The position numbers and the translations under genes were made by a program. From Lolium rigidum (taxonomy: Eukaryota; Streptophyta; Magnoliopsida; Poales; Poaceae): a stretch of 64,000 nt of DNA. The number at the start of each line of letters is the position of its first letter. Position 1 is the first letter of the stretch. This document shows positions 1 to 11,069 of the stretch, one piece after another. The stretch is taken from assembly GCF_022539505.1 (NCBI RefSeq), contig NC_061513.1:177474017-177538016 (forward strand), given 5' to 3'. The notes under the pieces are model-generated. The model made no database searches. It was given only the letters and a program-made list of their open reading frames with translations, and was not told the DNA's origin.

Positions 1-2
1 GG

Positions 3-1070
3 GAATGTGGGCATCACGCTTCGTCAAGGGCGCTGGTGGCAAAAGTGTTCCGGCATGGGTTCTATTGGCCCACGGCTTTGGAGAACGCGGAGGATCTGGT
101 AAGAAAATGCAATGGGTGCCAGAGGTACGCCAAGCAAAATCATACCCCAGCCTCCGGCTTAAAAACAATACCGCTAACTTGGCCGTTTGCCGTTTGGTGC
201 CTAGACATGGTTGGCCCATTCAAAACCGCAAGGGGAAACATGACCCACATCTTGGTTATGGTGGATAAATTCACCAAGTGGCTAGAGGTGAAACCCATTA
301 CAAAGTGTGATGGGCGCACAGCGGTGAAGTTCTTAAAAGATGTTATTTTGCGGTATGGCTACCCACATAGCATTATCACTGACAATGGCACAAATTTTGC
401 TCAAGGTGAGTTCAAGAGATTTTGTGAAGACAACAACATCCGGTTGGATTTGTGCTCAGTCGCACACCCACAAGGCAATGGCCAAGTTGAAAGAACAAAC
501 GCTTTGGTACTCTCCGGTATCAAACCAAGACTCATTGATGCGGTGGAAAAGTCGCCGGGGTGTTGGCTCGATGAGCTACCATCAGTGCTGTGGAGTATAA
601 GAACAACTCCAAACCGGTCTACCGGATACACTCCATTTTTCATGGTTTACGGAGCAGAAGCGGTCATACCAACCGACATTCTCCATGACTCACCAAGGGT
701 GCAACTCTATACCGAAGAAGAGGTAAAAGAGGCCCGAGAAAACGATGTGGACTTGCTAGAAGAAGCAAGAGAGTTAGCTTTGGCAAGAACAGCCATTTAC
801 CAGCAAAACCTCAGACGCTATCATAGCCGGAAGGTTAACCCAAGAGTGTTCCGGGAAGGAGACCTAGTGCTACGCCTGGTGCAGCTCACTGAAGGCCGGC
901 ACAAGCTTTCCCCTCCATGGGAAGGGCCTTTCATTGTGAGCAAGGCTCTCCACAATGATGCCTACTACCTAATTGATGCACATGAATGGAAGAAAGGAAA
1001 GGCGGACAGGTCCGGAGAGGAGACCAAGCGTCCATGGAATGTAGCTTTGTTGCGTCCTTTCTACTCTTGA
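3..1070 (+). CDS. Element A: Ty3/gypsy (Tat clade) integrase, 3' end of pol
   Basis: C-terminal part of a retrotransposon polyprotein, open from the left window edge to a stop at 1070. The integrase inserts the cDNA copy into the host chromosome. Counting from the Met at 36, the zinc-binding segment (H/H just before it, C25 and C28) is followed by the catalytic core, with D57 in LDMVG, D116 in TDNGTNF and E152. D116 and E152 are 35 residues apart, the expected DD35E spacing. A C-terminal domain rich in charged residues follows. The closest relative in this window is the integrase at 29219-30445, which has a stop codon just before the Glu where this copy has a sense CAA. No break is visible here, but the rest of the polyprotein is outside the window. 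Confidence 0.92.
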   Translation, partial: ECGHHASSRALVAKVFRHGFYWPTALENAEDLVRKCNGCQRYAKQNHTPASGLKTIPLTWPFAVWCLDMVGPFKTARGNMTHILVMVDKFTKWLEVKPITKCDGRTAVKFLKDVILRYGYPHSIITDNGTNFAQGEFKRFCEDNNIRLDLCSVAHPQGNGQVERTNALVLSGIKPRLIDAVEKSPGCWLDELPSVLWSIRTTPNRSTGYTPFFMVYGAEAVIPTDILHDSPRVQLYTEEEVKEARENDVDLLEEARELALARTAIYQQNLRRYHSRKVNPRVFREGDLVLRLVQLTEGRHKLSPPWEGPFIVSKALHNDAYYLIDAHEWKKGKADRSGEETKRPWNVALLRPFYS

Positions 1071-1787
1071 AGTTGTGGTGTAAGAAGTTCCTTTTTGTAC
1101 CTTATTTGCTATGAATAAAAGATGTCGAAACCTCGAATGAATCTCGGGGACTACCCCACTAAGGTTGCATGTAACTTGTTTATTTTTTTCAGTTTACCGG
1201 TTGCTTATTGAACGTTTTTTCTTTCCGGTTTAGTAGTGTGCTAAACCCTACCGGAGTCTTCGACTCTGCTGCTGTCCGCAATCCGGCTTCATGGCAAGCA
1301 AGATAAACCGGTTGGGGATAAGCACATGAACTACGGAAAGGGAGAGCAGGAAAGAACAATCCGGAAAGATTTAACTAACCCCGGTTATACCGGTTTTTTG
1401 CAAAAATTTCGAGTTATTTCTAAGTTCAAGAAAGTGCTTGCTTGGTAAAAGAACTTTGCGCTCATATGCCAAAAACGCCCAGAGAAGGTAGGCAGCGCCA
1501 AAGCAAAAGAACCAAGTGTGCATCGAATTGGATGCGGAAACAATTTCGGAATCATTGCAGTGCAAGGCAAAAATCGAAACGATAAGCAAAGTGCTAAGTA
1601 GCAAACCAACATCACTTAATAAGTTACCGGTGTACAAGACACCGGCATAAATTGTTGCATCACAAACCGCAAGGAGGAGTTTTATCTTACACTATAAACC
1701 CCGGCATACCGGGGTAGAATTTAACAGACAATGTTTTCAAGTCAAACAGGGCAGGCCTATCACAGGTAACCAGTTGACAAGGTAATT
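1071..1787. other. Element A: intergenic stretch between pol and the reverse-strand gene
   Basis: Non-coding segment where the + strand pol gene and the - strand gene converge. AATAAA at 1114-1119 follows the pol stop and could serve as a poly(A) signal. A short inverted repeat (CCCCGG...CCGGGG) lies at 1698-1715. The matching stretch in T2 is 30446-31149. No other gene is visible. Confidence 0.6.
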
Positions 1788-4700
1788 TCAAGCAGCAGGG
1801 GCATCAAGTGGAGCAGCACCGGTCTCGGGGGCTTCAGGGGGAGCAGCGCTGGCCTCGGGAGCTTCCGGCGGCACATCCTCGGCATCCTCATCTTCATCTC
1901 CCTCTTCTTCTTCCTCGTCGCTGAGGTAGTCCTTGACATCAGGAGGGGGAGGGATGAAGGTGCGGACCTCGGCATACTCAGCGAGCCGGTAGGCCCGATC
2001 CTGCCGCTTCGCGGTAAGAACCGGGTCCACATCGGTCGGAGCATCTTGGCGTACGCCTTGGAGCGCGTCCACGTCCAAGTCCGGATACCAGGAGCACGCG
2101 GAGCGCAGCACGGTGTCAGCTCCAGCACGAGCCGCGGAGCACTGCCACTCACGAATCCGGCGCCCTGCCTCCTTCAGCCGGTTGGCGGTGAGGGTGATGT
2201 TGGCTGGCATGGCTTCTTCAGGCCACAGCACCTTGAAGATTTGGATGGCAGCATCCGGAAGATCGACAAGGGTGCGGTCCACTGAGTGCATGTGTTGAAC
2301 TCGGGCGGAGAGGGAGACCAGGTAGTCGTACCCGTCCCAGTGCGCGTCCATGTTGGGAAATTCCCGCGCCACCCGATCCTCCATCACCTTTTTCACGGCG
2401 TGTGCCTAGGACTCCGGGAAGTGTTCTACAAGAAGGAAGGAAAAGGAACACGGATGTATTTTCAAAGAGAGAAAGCTTATAAACGAAAGAAGGGACAAGG
2501 CAAGGACTTACGGAAAGCCAGCGCATCGATCTGCATAACCAGCCGATCATATTCTTTGTGATCAGTGGTCATGACCTCAATATGGTGCTCCGCTGCCTTC
2601 CGTGCCTTCCTTTCCTCCTCCAGCTCCGTCATCAGCACCGTGTTGGAGTTCGTGGAATCCTCCACGACCTCCGCCAGCCTGGCCTCGGCTGCGGCCCTGG
2701 GCATCCTTCAGAGCTTGGTCCTGCTGGAGCGCGGCTTGCATAGCTTGTTCCTTAAGCTCCCTCGAGGCGGTCTTCTGGGCGTCCAGTGCCTCGCGATGCT
2801 CCTTGATGAGCTGCTCTTTTTCGCCTAGGCACCGGAAAGAAAGGTGTTAGCAAGTAGCAACTGGTAAAACGAAAAAAGAACGAGTCAACCGGAAGAGAAA
2901 AAATGATACCTTGGAGAGTGGCGATTTGGACCTTGAGGGTCTCAATGGTAGCTTCCGGGACAGCTGTTGAACAAAAGATGCATAAGTGTTAAAGAAGAGA
3001 ACAGTCCGGTAAAAAGATGCCGGAGCAAAAGAAAGGAAACAAACCTTGGCAGTGGCTGTGGGCCTCGGCAAGATCCTGGTGCTCCCAGAGGAGCTCCTCG
3101 AAGAGCTGCTTCCGGGCATCTGCGGTGCTCTGTTCAAAGAAGGCAATTGTGAGAAAGAAAGGAACCAAGATCTTAACCCGAAACTCGGGGACTGGCTATG
3201 CCAGTTTCGCGCGTTTCTAGTTAAGTTTCGCGCTAAGAGCAAAGATCTTAACCCGAAACTCGGGGACTGGCTATGCCGGTTTCACGCGTTTGTAGTTAAG
3301 TTTCGCGCTAAGAGCAAAGATCTTAACCCGAAACTCGGCGACTGGCTATGCCGGTTTCGCGCGTTTCTAGTTAAGTTTCGCGCTAAGAGCTACACTCTTA
3401 ACACGAAACTCGGGGACTGGGAGGATAGACAAGATCCGGAAAGAAAGAAACCGGCATCAACAAAAAGTTACAACAAAGTTGGCGAAACTTACCACCACGT
3501 TGCTGGTGGCGTCGTACCACGCACTGTCGAACTCCTTCACGGCACGCTTGAGCCGCATGAAGTGTTCTTCAGTGGACCGGGGCGCAGCGGGATCCGGCGC
3601 TGGAAGGCGGTCCTTCCCCAAGCCGCGGGTGGATGCAGAGATGTCTGCATCGTTCCATTTTTGGGCATAAGGGAGAAGGTGCCCCAGGTCCTTGCCCTCG
3701 CGCCTCAGCTCAACAATCCGGCCCAGGAGGCCGGAAGGTTTTTCTGGGACGGCAGCAGCGGCAGGCCCAACATGCAGCACCAGAGACTGCGAGCCGGTCG
3801 ATGCGCTGCCATCCACGGCTTTTCCGCGGGACGCCCCCGGCTTGAGGAACTGCGTGATCTTGGGGGTCGCCGGCGGTGGCTTTGGCTTGGCCGCGGGAGG
3901 TCCTTGGGTTGGCGGCGGTGTTGGAGTAGTCCCCGTAGGCTCGAGGATAAGAGCTTCCGGGTGCGGTGCAGAAGAGGCCGGCGCGGAAGTATCCGGCGCG
4001 GTCTTGCTGGGGGAAGAGCTTGGCTTCTTCTTCTTCTTCTTCTTCGGGCCAGGAGGAACCAGAGGTTCCGCCTGCCCGGCAGCTGCGTCGTCGGCGCCGA
4101 TGTTGCTGGCGCCGGTGTCTTGGGTTTCAGGAGGGGAGGAGAGGTCTTCCTCTGCGCGGTGATCAGGAGGTGTAGGGGCCGCGCGCCCCGAACTTGTAGT
4201 GCCTCCCGGAGGGGAGGCAGAGGTGTTGCCGGCACCAGATGGTGCCGGGCTTGAGTGAGAAGGAGGAGTTGAGGTCCTTGCCGAGCCGGCAGAGCCCTCC
4301 GGCTTGGAGCCAAGCTGGAGCGCAAGGCTGAAAGAGAGAAAAAGGAAGGGTTGGGAAAAAAATCAACCGGAAAAGAACTTGGTAAGAACAAAACAAACAA
4401 AAAGAGAAGTAAAGAACTTACCCGGAAGAAACCGGCATCCGCTTGTGCTTGTAGCGCTTAGTGCCAACCTCTTTTCCCCCAAGGACTTCAGTCCGAGGGC
4501 GTTTGGCAGGAGGAGCTTGGCTAGGGCCGGCGTCAGCAGCCGAAGCCTTTTTCTTCTGGCCTTGGGCCATGAGTTTCTCCACAAAATCGTCCCCGGCCTC
4601 GGCCCCCAGAGGAACGACGTGCTCATGGACCTGTGGTTCGGGGCTAGCTGAGGGAGCGTCTACAGAAAGGGATAGGTAACAGAAGAATATGAGAGATCAA

Positions 4701-6021
4701 AAAGAAAAGCTACCTCAACTGAGCTCAGGTCGTCAGACGAGCCGACTGGCTCCGGTGGAGACTTGCCGAGACGTGAAGCTGGAGTACGGCCCATCTTTAG
4801 GTCCAGCCAATTGATGAAAGGGTCCGGATCGAACTTGTCAAGAGCACGCTTCCGGCAAGGGCCTCGCCGGTCTGAGTCGATGCGGGGGAAGCGGTCCTTG
4901 GCCTGAAAATAAGCAAGAAAAACAATTAGTCGCGGTATAAAAGTTACCGGTAAACCGACCCGAGTCGCATAATTCCTTACTTCTTGGGTCGGAGGATTAG
5001 TGGAACTGAGAGGCCGGAGACCCCACTCCCAGTCAACCGGCATGTCCGTTTGGCATATCTGGCCAGCCTTCAGGACCACATCCGCCTTGCTCAAGGGCAG
5101 GCCGGTGATCTTGGTGGGATCGCCGGGGCCGTACATCTCGCTCATCTTGTGAACGCGACGCTTGAGGGGAAGCACCCGGCGGCTGATGAAGGTGCGGATG
5201 ATATCGTCGGAGCAAATGCTGGTTCCGCTCATCAGCTTCAACATGAAGCGTACCACCCGGTTCGTCTCTATGTGATCCGTACCGGGGTTGTAGTTCCAGT
5301 TGATCTTGGCGGGCGGCGCCGGGTTGAAGGCCGGCAAGTTGATGAGGTCAGTGGCGCTCTTGTTCTTCACGTAGAAGAACGTTGTCTGCCACAAGCGGCA
5401 AGACTCGAGGCCGTTGAACTTAAAAAAGGGGCTCCCTTGGCGGGAGCCAATGATACAAGACCCGCATTGTACGGGGGGTTTGGGCTTGGGAATGTCCTTG
5501 CCCTGGACCGAGGTTATCCGGAGAGAGAAGAAGCGTGCAAACGTCTCGCGAGCGGGACGGATGCCAATGTAGCCTTCCATGAAGGCCACAAAACAAGAAA
5601 GGTAAAAAACGGCATTGCCGGGAAGGTGGTGAGGCTGGAGTCGATAGAAATCAAGGAATTGGCGAAAGAAATCGGAGGCGGGGAGGCCGAAGCCACGCTC
5701 GAAGAGAGCAAGAAAGACGACGACCTCGCCAGGATTGAGTACCGGTTTGATCTCGTCACCAGGAATCCGGCAGGAGACCCCTTCCGGTATCCTCCTAGAC
5801 CGGTAAAGCCAATCAATCTCGTGTTGAGTCACGTCGGAACCTCTCCAGGCTCCGCGTGTGATACCGGAAAGATCCTTTCCGGGGGCCTGGCTGGAAGTGC
5901 CGGCCTCTTGATCCTTGTTGGATTCTATTTCCATTCGGGCAAGATCTTCAGTTAGCCCGTCGGAGGCCCTACTGCCTTGACTACTAGAAGAGGAGGCGAT
6001 AAGGGATTCTTCACTAGACAT
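1788..6021 (-). pseudogene. Element A: antisense eight-exon gene (putative gypsy-type transposon protein), broken copy
   Basis: Gene opposite to pol, between pol and the 3' LTR. I resolve eight exons with GT-AG introns in consistent phase: 6021-4981, 4902-4714, 4630-4422, 4327-3493, 3129-3045, 2963-2910, 2824-2512, 2425-1788, about 1,120 codons. Exon 1 holds a conserved core (GLPASDFF...FYRLQPHHLPGNAVFY) that resembles Pfam Transposase_28 (putative gypsy type transposon), a family named from such elements; its function is unknown. Exon 4 is Pro/Ser/Ala-rich with a Lys run. Exons 5-7 look like an Ala/Glu-rich coiled coil, and exon 8 ends in an acidic tail. The same exons, including identical lengths for exons 5 (85 nt) and 6 (54 nt), occur in T2. 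Two lesions: a 1-nt shift near 2697-2703 in exon 7 and an in-frame TAG at 2408-2406 in exon 8. Extra reverse-strand genes at this position are known in Tat elements (Grande, Retand). The start Met at 6021 is an inference. Confidence 0.72.
3172..3421. repeat. 75-bp tandem repeat inside intron 4 of the antisense gene
   Basis: Units begin at 3172, 3247, 3322 and 3397 (last one partial), exactly 75 bp apart. Each starts CTTAACCCGAAACTCGGG and includes a TTTCGCGC block. T2 has one full unit plus a partial at 32477-32576 with the same period, so copy number differs between sister elements. Confidence 0.9.
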
Positions 6022-6981
6022 ACAGATCTGGGCGACGCCGGAATCTACCGAAAAACAGTTTTCCCCAAACACACCCTCGCGTGAAGATCTACGAGTAAGG
6101 GAAAAAGCAAAATAAAAAGGGGATAAATACTCTACCGGCCCAAGATCTGGAAAGCTAAGAGAGAAGAGGTAAACAGGTATCGAACCTAACCTGAGGCGGC
6201 GGAGTTGCAGAGGAGGAGGTTCGCCGAAGGGATGGCGAGCCTAAGGTCGGCGAGGAGGTCCGTCGACGGCAAGGTGAGGAAGAGCTCGAGGAAACACCAA
6301 CGCCGCAACTGCGACAGGAGCGCCGGAGAGGATCTTCACGCGGTGAAGTTCAGCAGCGTCCGGCGGAGCAGTAGCGGAAGTTCGTTGGGCGGCGGAGCTC
6401 GAACGGCGAACAGAGCGGCGGAGGCGCAGAGGGCAAAAGCACTATGCGCGAGGGAGTGGAGAATGCGAGAAGAGGAAGAAGAAGGAGTGGTTTCACCTTA
6501 TAAGGGAAGAGGGAGAAGTGGGCCGAAAACCGCTGGGCCTTGGTGGTTCGGATCGTGGGCCGCGACGGTTCGCCCCGCGGGCCACCACGTGGCGTGGCAA
6601 TACACGCGTAAAAATAGAAGACCACAAGGAAGTGCACGCGGATCCAGAGCGGAGGTCAGGATTCGTTATAAGGCAGTTAATGTGCACGCAGAAGCCGAAG
6701 GGAAGTGACCCCTGACACTGACGCGTCAGTCACAGTGTGCATGTCGCTGTCAGGCGCGGGGCCCAAGATATTCTTGACTTCGCCGAGGAAGTGTTTAATG
6801 ATTAAGATGCCGGAGGATAAGATACCGGAGAATATCTTGTAAAGAGAAATAACGAAAATCCGGGCAAAGATGCCGGATCCAAGCCCAGCGCCGGATAGAT
6901 TAAACCGGTATTCTAAGTTAGAAGAACCTGGCATGGTCTGTTGGATGGAATCCGCCAGACTATACCAGCTTCGGGGACTAA
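6022..6981. promoter_or_regulatory. Element A: region upstream of the antisense gene, up to the 3' LTR
   Basis: Non-coding on both strands. Read on the - strand it carries a TATA-like TTATAAGG at about 6497-6506, 480 bp before the proposed Met at 6021. T2 has a similar box (42511-42520) at the same distance. A CAG|GTTAG donor-like site near 6190-6200 is shared with T2 and suggests an intron in the 5' untranslated region. Reading + strand, the last bases before 6982 (CAGCTTCGGGGACTAA) match those before the T2 3' LTR and hold the polypurine tract. Promoter activity is an inference. Confidence 0.45.
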
Positions 6982-7704
6982 TGTTGGGGGGATGACCAAC
7001 GGTATACCAAAGGCATGCCAAACCGGATGGTTTAAGCCATCAAGATACCGGTTTAATGTTCGTACCGGAGCACAGAGATAAGAAATTAGCTAAGTGAGGC
7101 TAAGCCGGTATCCCCAAGAGGGGTATGCCGGAACCGGGTAAAGAAGATACCGGGCTACCGGAAAGAAGAGCATGTCGGCAGGACTGGTCAAAGATTCTCT
7201 CCAGAGCTAGAAGACAAAGATGAGCTAAGCAAGGTAGCTTTAAACGAAGGGTCGACGATAAAGAGGAGGATGACGGTCAAAGAAGCCGGAGGACGTCAGC
7301 CTCCCTGATTAAAGAAGACCCCGGTGTCATCTATGATTAAAGTAGCTTTGTAAAGTAGTTTGTCTAGTCAAAGATGCCATTAGGGTTTCTTGCCCTGTAA
7401 GCCATCCTCTCCCCTATATAAGGAGAGGGGGCAGCCCTCTTCACGGGCACGGACGAAGAGAGCTAGGTTTAGACGAACACATGTACTGAGAAACCTGTAA
7501 CCTGTTGAGATCAATAAAGAAGATGATCGAGAGCGAGTTCTTCCTTATGTCTTTCTTCTTCAACCTCTAGCCTTGGCTAAGTTCTTGAGGAAACCATCCG
7601 GAAGTTCATCCCATCTAATCACAAACCCTCCCCCGAATCCTCTAGCGTCCATTCGGCCCCAACTTAAGCCATCCTATGGCATCTGTCTGTTCACCACGAC
7701 GACA
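6982..7704 (+). repeat. Element A: 3' LTR
   Basis: Starts TGTTGG and ends CGACGACA, 723 bp, similar along its length to the T2 LTRs but clearly more diverged than those are from each other. It contains a TATA box inside a palindrome (CTCTCC CCTATATAA GGAGAG) near 7408-7430. It is followed directly by Athila-type sequence of element B; TATGT at 7705-7709 would be the target duplication, but its partner lies outside the window. Confidence 0.9.
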
Positions 7705-9881
7705 TATGTCAATCATGGAAAGGTACCAACAATTAATAATAAGCATCATGAATCATGTATATAAGCAAGATTGCAATGTTCATAAAAGAGTATGATAGAG
7801 TGGTATCTCGCTTGCCCATATTTGATCAGCAAAACATAAATGCTCAGGCACCTCTGAAGTTCATAGAAAGACTAGAAATAGTGATTGTCAAAGATAAAAG
7901 CATCAAAGTTATACCACAATCAATTATATTTTGAGACAAGCATATTACACTAAGAATGACAGTTGTGCTCTCAAGAAAGTGCTCAAAGAAAGGATGGAGA
8001 CTCAATGTAAAAGTAAAAGATTGACCCTTCACAGAGGGAAGCAGGGATTAACATGCGCTAGAGCTTTTCATTTGTAAAACAGGAGTAAAATTATTTTGAG
8101 AGGTGTTTGTTGTTGTCAACGAATGGTAATGGGTACACCAACTACCTCGCCAACCGGACTTTCAAGAGCGGCTCCCATGAAGGACGTTATCTCTACCAAG
8201 CAAGGTAGATCATCCCTCTTCTCTTTTGTTTACACATGTATTTTAGTTTTATTATGGGTGACACTCCCCCAACCTTTGCTTACACAAGCCATGGCTAACC
8301 GAATCCTCGGGTGCCTTCCATCAATCACATACCATGGAGGAGTGTCTATTTGCAAAATTAAGTTGCTTACTGATGAATCAGAGCAAAACATGTGAAGAGA
8401 ATTATTAGTGAAAGTTGATTAATCGGGGCTGGGAACCCCATTGCCAGCTCTTTTTGCAAAATTATTGGATAAGAAGATGTGCCACTAGTCCATATGAAAA
8501 TCCGTCAAGAGTAAATGACAAGGTTGAAAGTTAAACACCACATACTTCCTCATGAGCTATGAAACATTAACACAAATTGAGAAGCATTTTGAAGGTTTTA
8601 AAGGTAGCACATGAGAATTTACTTGGAATGGTTTGAAATGCCATGCATAGGTATTTATGGTGGACACTCGGAATAACTTGGTTTTCATGTGTTTGGAAGC
8701 ACGAGCAGCGTTCCCGCTCAGTACAAGTGAAGGCTAGCAAAAGACTAGGGAGCGACAAATCAAGAGAGCAAGAATCGTCATAATCATGCTTGCGGCAAAA
8801 TAAATTAACCGAGGCATAAAAGTGATACAAGAACTCGAAGCAATGTAAATCATCGAGGCTTAATTGACTTTTGTTCAGTCATATGCATGCGTGAGCATGT
8901 GCTAAGTTAATTCAACCGAATTATTCGAGAGGAGGATACCACAATATCATACCTATCTATGAATAAAACAATGCAAGCAAACATCCATGACATGCTACTC
9001 ATATTAATAAATTGGAGCTAAACATGAAAGATCATGAACTACTAGACTTTCTTAAATGAAATATACCTCACATGAACCAACTAAGCATGCTCACATGGAT
9101 GAGTATATGTACAAAAATGAAAACAAATAGAGTTCATACCAGCCTCTCACCACAATCAGATTGTCGTAGATCGTCATTATTGCCTTTTCACTTGTGTAGC
9201 TTGGATAATATGAAATGAAAACCACGCTCCAGCCACCGAAGACCATTGAACTCATAATGAACTTTACAAATCAAAGAAGAACAGCAAATATTTTTGGTGT
9301 TTTCGAATTTGAGAACAAGAACAAAAGGAAACAAGCAAACAAAGCAAAATCTTTTTGGATTTTCTTATAGCAAACTAGCAATAGCAAATAAAGCGAAACA
9401 AATGCAAGAATCAAAATAAACAAATGGTGAAGAGAAACAACAGAAATATTTTTGGTCTTTTTGTGTTTTAGGAAAGAAACAAAGCAAGAACAAGAAAATG
9501 AAAACTAAAAGAAACACAGAAAAGCAAGATGGCAGAAATCTGCCAAAACTTGACAGCAGTACAGAAATCGATTTTTACAAAAATCTTCCGTTGCTCATCT
9601 CGAAAAGTTTTCAACTAATGAAAGTTAGATAACAACCTGGGGAACATGCACAAAAATTGGCAGCTCAAAATAACGTTCTGGCTGTGCGCACGAACTTTTT
9701 TGGTAACAGTCCAGAATTTGTTTTCAGGCAGCACTTCCCCACATATCATCTCCCTCTCATTAGAAAACCACTCAAAGAAACTAAACAAGTATGTACAAGT
9801 ATCCAGCAACCATAATATGCAAAGAATGAGTGATGACGGTATACCTCCCCCCAAGCTTAGGCTTTTGGGCCTAAATGGAGT
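7705..9881 (-). other. Element B: 3' non-coding region
   Basis: AT-rich, no credible gene. Homologous by eye, in segments, to 17848-18446 (element C), 36115-38070 (D) and 53457-55480 (E). For example, the stretch around 8096-8150 matches 17860-17900 read in reverse. CCCCCCAAGCTTAGG near 9847-9861 is, on the - strand, a purine-rich AAGCTTGGGG motif like the polypurine tract of these elements. Confidence 0.6.
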
Positions 9882-11006
9882 TCAACCCCAACGAGGATCT
9901 GGGTTCCATGCCGGTGGATCGTACATGGAGTAGTCATAATAAGGTACCGATGCAGAAGAAAAACGTGGAGGTTCCTCATACCCAGCTTGTGGATGCGAAG
10001 AACTCGCTGCATCGGATGACGAATCGAGGTGTTCCTCGGCCTCCTCCGTGTTGCCTCTTGCACGATGGCCTCCTCCCTCTATGTATGCATTAACTACACT
10101 TTCCGTGACTGACCAATCCTCCCTGGAATCAAGGTTAAACAGAGCAGGTGCAGGCAATCCTACTAATTTTTCAGTTTTCTTAGTTATTCTCCAAGCTTTC
10201 TTGTAAAATGTTATTCTATAAGACAGGTTGCTCAAATTGGACGAATCAGAAACAAATTCATGCTTAATCATGGAGACTATGTCAAGTTTCTCTATGGGAA
10301 GTTGAATATCAAGATGGTGAGGTTCTACACCATGCATAACTAATAAACGAGAGGCAATGAGACCTCCACAAATTCCTCCCTTCTCACGGTTAGTAGCAAG
10401 TCTATTGGCTATCAAAGCACCCAAGTTGTAAGTCCTATCACCTTGTAGTGCAGCAGCTAGAAAGGCTAAATCCTGGATAGATATTTTACTTCCATTCTTT
10501 CTTGCTAGAACGCACTTGGTGATGAAATAAGCAAAGTAACGAATAGCTGGGAAATGAATGCTACTGATTTTACCACCATCCTCTGAGAAGCTTCTCCCAT
10601 GACAAATCATCTTGAAGAGATCCAAGAACTCTTGCGGCGATCCCTTTATCTTCTCGCATGATCCCCATTGCGGCACTCTGATTGCTGCACAAAAATCATT
10701 GAATGGCAAGTTGACAGTTTTATTATAAATTTTGTACTGAACCATGGGGTTAGATCGTGACCAATTGAATTTAAAATCTTGCACTACTGACATAGTCAGT
10801 TTTGCATATTGGCATGGTTCACCATCAACAAAATCATCCAACCCTGCACGAGAGATTAGTCTTTGAACATCTTGCAAGATCCCTGCACTTCTCATAAAAT
10901 CCACGCACGGGTAGTAAGCGGGGTATACCCCTTCCTCGCGGTGAACTCTCATGACCTGTTGCACCTCCAATTCTTGTTGGTTGAGTTGGTGCCTACTCCC
11001 TTCCAT
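9882..11006 (-). CDS. Element B: ATHILA ORF1-like / env-position protein, intact
   Basis: Intact 374-residue frame from the Met at 11006 (MEGSRHQLNQ) to a stop at 9882; an in-frame Met 21 codons upstream is less likely. It lies between the lost pol region and the 3' non-coding region, the place where Athila-clade elements carry an extra env-position gene. Segments such as NREKGGICGGLIASRLL and the FNDFCAAI motif recall Pfam ATHILA ORF-1; the match is from memory. The N-terminal two thirds looks globular and the C-terminus is Ser/Pro/Tyr-rich. I see no signal peptide or clear membrane helix, so it does not look like a typical envelope protein. It is the longest uninterrupted frame in an otherwise broken element. 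Confidence 0.6.
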   Translation of the reverse strand: MEGSRHQLNQQELEVQQVMRVHREEGVYPAYYPCVDFMRSAGILQDVQRLISRAGLDDFVDGEPCQYAKLTMSVVQDFKFNWSRSNPMVQYKIYNKTVNLPFNDFCAAIRVPQWGSCEKIKGSPQEFLDLFKMICHGRSFSEDGGKISSIHFPAIRYFAYFITKCVLARKNGSKISIQDLAFLAAALQGDRTYNLGALIANRLATNREKGGICGGLIASRLLVMHGVEPHHLDIQLPIEKLDIVSMIKHEFVSDSSNLSNLSYRITFYKKAWRITKKTEKLVGLPAPALFNLDSREDWSVTESVVNAYIEGGGHRARGNTEEAEEHLDSSSDAASSSHPQAGYEEPPRFSSASVPYYDYSMYDPPAWNPDPRWG

Positions 11007-11069
11007 TTTCTGAAATTTTTCAACAAACAATATAAAATTTGGTGACGTATAATTGAGGGAAACTACCAT

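Noticed and set aside
3172..3421. CRISPR-like regular spacing
   Set aside because: The whole 75-bp unit is repeated with no unique spacers, in a plant retrotransposon intron.
3046..4254. 402-codon open frame on the + strand
   Set aside because: It lies opposite exons 4-5 and the 75-bp array of the antisense gene, has no recognisable domain, and T2 does not preserve it.
4660..4713. 54-nt intron 2 of the antisense gene in A (acceptor CTGTAG at 4660-4662)
   Set aside because: It is too short for a plant intron and puts exon 3 out of frame; the acceptor CCACAG at 4631-4633 gives 83 nt and keeps frame in both copies.
4984..5955. 323-codon open frame on the + strand
   Set aside because: Complement of exon 1 of the antisense gene; the reverse frame is the one conserved in T2 and related to a known family.
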